Source: Rubritepida sp.
GTDB taxonomy: Bacteria > Pseudomonadota > Alphaproteobacteria > Acetobacterales > Acetobacteraceae
Length of the DNA: 12,647 bases
Direction: 5' to 3'
NCBI GenBank assembly: GCA_007129145.1
Contig: SKWC01000324.1
Coordinates: 1-12,647, forward strand
Part shown: in pieces, positions 12,271 to 12,647 of the stretch
Layout: each line of letters starts with the position of its first letter
Numbering within the stretch: position 1 is the stretch's first letter
The notes under the pieces: generated by a model
Database searches by the model: none
What the model was told of the DNA's origin: nothing
The model's input: only the letters and a program-made list of their open reading frames with translations
Position numbers and translations under genes: made by a program

Positions 12271-12647
12271 TTAGGCGGCGGGCGCGGGCCGGTCAACTGC
12301 CCTCGGCCCGGCGCCCACCGCCGATCGCGCCGCGATGAAGCCGCCCGCGACCACACGCTCGCCGTCATACAGCACCGCCGCCTGCCCGGGAGCCGCCACC
12401 ACGGGCAACTCGGGCGTGAGACGCAGCGCCTGACCGTTCCACTCCGCCAGCATGGGTGCCGGCTGCTCGCGCCCGCGGAGCTTGGCGCGCACCGGGAAGG
12501 CGCCGTGTGGCGGCTCGGGCAGCAGCCAGTTCACCTCCCGCACCGTCACGGCATCCACCGGCACATCCTCGCGACGGCCCACCACCACGCGCCGGCGCGG
12601 CGCGTCAATGGCGGCGACGAACAGCCGCTCGGGCGCCGAGACCCCCA
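12271..12647 (-). CDS. mnmA: tRNA-specific 2-thiouridylase MnmA (C-terminal part, cut by window edge)
   Basis: MnmA installs the 2-thio group on the wobble uridine (U34) of tRNAs for Lys, Glu and Gln, using ATP and a relayed sulfur. Only the last 124 codons are in the window, translating as GVSAPERLFVAAIDAPRRRV and then VVGRREDV. They continue with VREVNWLLPEPP, VRAKLRGREQPAPML and APGQAAVLYDGERVVAGGFI, the conserved C-terminal beta-barrel of the MnmA/TrmU family. The catalytic cysteines and ATP-binding motif lie upstream, outside the window. It ends with TAA at 12273-12271, followed by an Ala/Pro-rich tail in frame that is normal for GC-rich genomes. The tRNA-Met gene follows directly on the same strand. 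Confidence 0.93.
   Translation of the reverse strand, partial: GVSAPERLFVAAIDAPRRRVVVGRREDVPVDAVTVREVNWLLPEPPHGAFPVRAKLRGREQPAPMLAEWNGQALRLTPELPVVAAPGQAAVLYDGERVVAGGFIAARSAVGAGPRAVDRPAPAA

Noticed and set aside
1..12647. CRISPR array, transposon, prophage or novel defence system
   Set aside because: No regularly spaced repeats, transposase, integrase, nuclease or toxin-antitoxin-like gene. Every gene-sized region is assigned to housekeeping, transport or enzyme families.

Overview
The window is about 12.6 kb of very GC-rich, densely packed chromosomal DNA. Gene content and order (an F1-only ATP synthase cluster, atpH-A-G-D, next to rplU-rpmA-obgE), the high GC and the abundance of solute-binding-protein transport genes fit an alphaproteobacterium. 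Acetobacteraceae (Roseomonas-like) is my best guess. That placement is inference; no taxonomic marker was compared.

Positions 1-5412, all minus strand, are housekeeping. Reading leftward from a good promoter near 5383-5412 come rplU (L21), rpmA (L27), a textbook intrinsic terminator, obgE (ribosome-assembly GTPase), then atpH, atpA, atpG and the start of atpD, which runs off the left edge. The F0 genes are not next to atpH, so the F0 and F1 operons are split, as is usual in alphaproteobacteria. Spacings of 1, 19 and 16 bases inside the atp cluster indicate tight translational coupling.

Positions 5480-8894 hold three single genes: a plus-strand uncharacterised FAD-dependent dehydrogenase (COG2509-like), divergent from rplU; a minus-strand Bug/TctC-type periplasmic binding protein without its TctA/TctB permease; and, divergent from it, a plus-strand GstB-like glutathione S-transferase.

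Positions 8898-12024 (minus) are a two-gene TAXI-type TRAP transporter: the periplasmic TAXI receptor followed after 7 bases by a fused small+large permease. Upstream lie an elongator tRNA-Met(CAU) gene and the 3' end of mnmA (tRNA 2-thiouridylase), which runs off the right edge.

I found no mobile element, CRISPR array, phage gene or recognisably new multi-gene system. The points worth a second look are mostly regulatory: paired hairpins in the rplU leader, a hairpin that sequesters the atpG ribosome-binding site, a terminator plus tandem repeat between rpmA and obgE, and a long hairpin ahead of the TAXI gene. To these add the uncharacterised FAD enzyme and the orphan binding protein. No gene-free stretch exceeds 300 bases; the largest gap (5257-5479) holds the rplU promoter and leader.
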